The notes under the pieces are model-generated. The model did not search any database, was not told where the DNA came from, and saw only the letters and a list, made by a program, of their open reading frames with translations. DNA of 6,542 nt from ZC4RG29 sp036563875. Lineage in GTDB: Bacteria; Bacteroidota; Bacteroidia; Cytophagales; Cyclobacteriaceae. How positions within the stretch are numbered: the first letter of the stretch is position 1; the number at the start of each line of letters is the position of its first letter. Where the stretch lies: assembly GCA_036563875.1 (NCBI GenBank), contig DATCLO010000024.1, forward strand, positions 1 to 6,542. Reading direction: 5' to 3'. The translations under genes and the position numbers were made by a program. Of this stretch, positions 6,063-6,542 are shown in pieces.

Positions 6063-6542
6063 ATGTGTGATATGAAGAGCAATGCAATCGTGCTGACCGG
6101 GGGCTACCTGGATACCAACCAGGCAAAAACTGCTCACGGCTTGATCCGCGGTACGGATCGTTTTACCATTCGGGCCATCATTGACCCAGTGTCTGCCGGT
6201 CGAGATGCCGGCGCGGTTCTTGACGGCAAGCCGAGCGGCATTCCCGTACTCGCGTCGCTAAAGGAATATTTCTCACAGGCCACCGCCGATGCCCGCTACT
6301 GCATCATTGGTGTGGCCACAAAGGGCGGGATCATTCCACCGGAGCTACGACAGGAGTTGCGTGAAGCCCTGCTCGGCGGCCTTGGACTCGTGAACGGCCT
6401 TCACGAATACATCAGCGATATTCCGGAACTCGCGGATCTTGCCCGTGAGAAAGGACTCGAAGTCATCGACGTGCGCAAACCCAAAAAAGTGAAGGACCTT
6501 CATTTCTGGACGGGTGAGATCGCTACGGTGAAAAGTCCGAAG
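6063..6542 (+). CDS. DUF1611 (DgcN-type) family protein, 5' part (3' end outside window)
   Basis: The frame is open from 6063 to the window edge (160 codons). Numbered from the second in-frame ATG (6072), the protein opens with AIVLTGGYLDTNQAKTAHGL (5-24), then RGTDRFTI (26-33), IIDPVSAGRDAG (36-47), a GVATKGG loop (80-86), GLHEYISD (109-116), DVRKP (133-137) and LHFWTG (143-148). These are the hallmarks of the DUF1611 N-terminal Rossmann-like domain; the C-terminal nucleotide-binding-like domain lies beyond the window. A family member, DgcN of marine Proteobacteria, is reported as a D-glutamate N-acetyltransferase acting with an enolase-superfamily partner, DgcA, in D-glutamate catabolism. 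From memory, Bacteroidota copies often sit beside a dipeptide epimerase; neither can be seen here. The start could be the ATG at 6063 (MCDMKS) or at 6072 (MKSNAIV); the latter matches family N-termini better, and neither has a Shine-Dalgarno. The substrate in this organism is inferred, not shown. Confidence 0.88.
   Translation, partial: MCDMKSNAIVLTGGYLDTNQAKTAHGLIRGTDRFTIRAIIDPVSAGRDAGAVLDGKPSGIPVLASLKEYFSQATADARYCIIGVATKGGIIPPELRQELREALLGGLGLVNGLHEYISDIPELADLAREKGLEVIDVRKPKKVKDLHFWTGEIATVKSPK

Noticed and set aside
5944..6126. N-terminal extension of the lipocalin-like gene up to 6126
   Set aside because: It would place about 61 unrelated residues before a textbook signal peptide and overlap the start of the divergent DUF1611 gene; the ATG at 5943 is the natural start.

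Overview
The window reads as a stretch of ordinary chromosome from a member of the Bacteroidota. The evidence is a MutL followed directly by two tandem rhomboid proteases, a tail on the second rhomboid typical of that phylum, a secreted protein built on a carboxypeptidase-D-like regulatory domain, near absence of Shine-Dalgarno sequences, and several matches to the phylum's TTTG / TAnnTTTG promoter pattern. Base composition looks close to balanced by eye, which is high for the phylum and would fit some Cytophagales or Chitinophagales; the family-level placement is a guess.

Left part (1-2758, plus strand): the 3' part of mutL (mismatch repair), cut by the window edge, then two rhomboid intramembrane serine proteases separated from mutL and from each other by 27 and 24 bases. 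All three could be co-transcribed; a possible extra promoter lies in the end of mutL. Both rhomboids keep the Ser-His dyad, but they are strongly diverged from each other.

Middle part (2739-5943, minus strand): four genes read leftward. In transcription order they are a small secreted lipocalin-like protein, rlmN (23S rRNA A2503 methyltransferase), a secreted CarboxypepD_reg-like protein whose start codon overlaps the rlmN stop as ATGA, and then, after a 105-base gap, an alpha/beta hydrolase of the haloalkane-dehalogenase-like group. The hydrolase runs tail to tail into the second rhomboid, with a 20-base overlap of coding ends.

Right part (5944-6542): a 119-base divergent intergenic region, then the first 160 codons of a plus-strand DUF1611 (DgcN-type) gene that runs off the window.

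I see no tRNA or rRNA gene, insertion sequence, CRISPR array, phage or toxin-antitoxin module, and no clear undescribed system. The points most worth checking are the MutL C-terminal domain, which keeps the endonuclease-type fold motifs but has lost most of the metal-binding Cys/His residues, the dehalogenase-like enzyme with altered halide-binding positions, and the possible near-leaderless promoter of rlmN.
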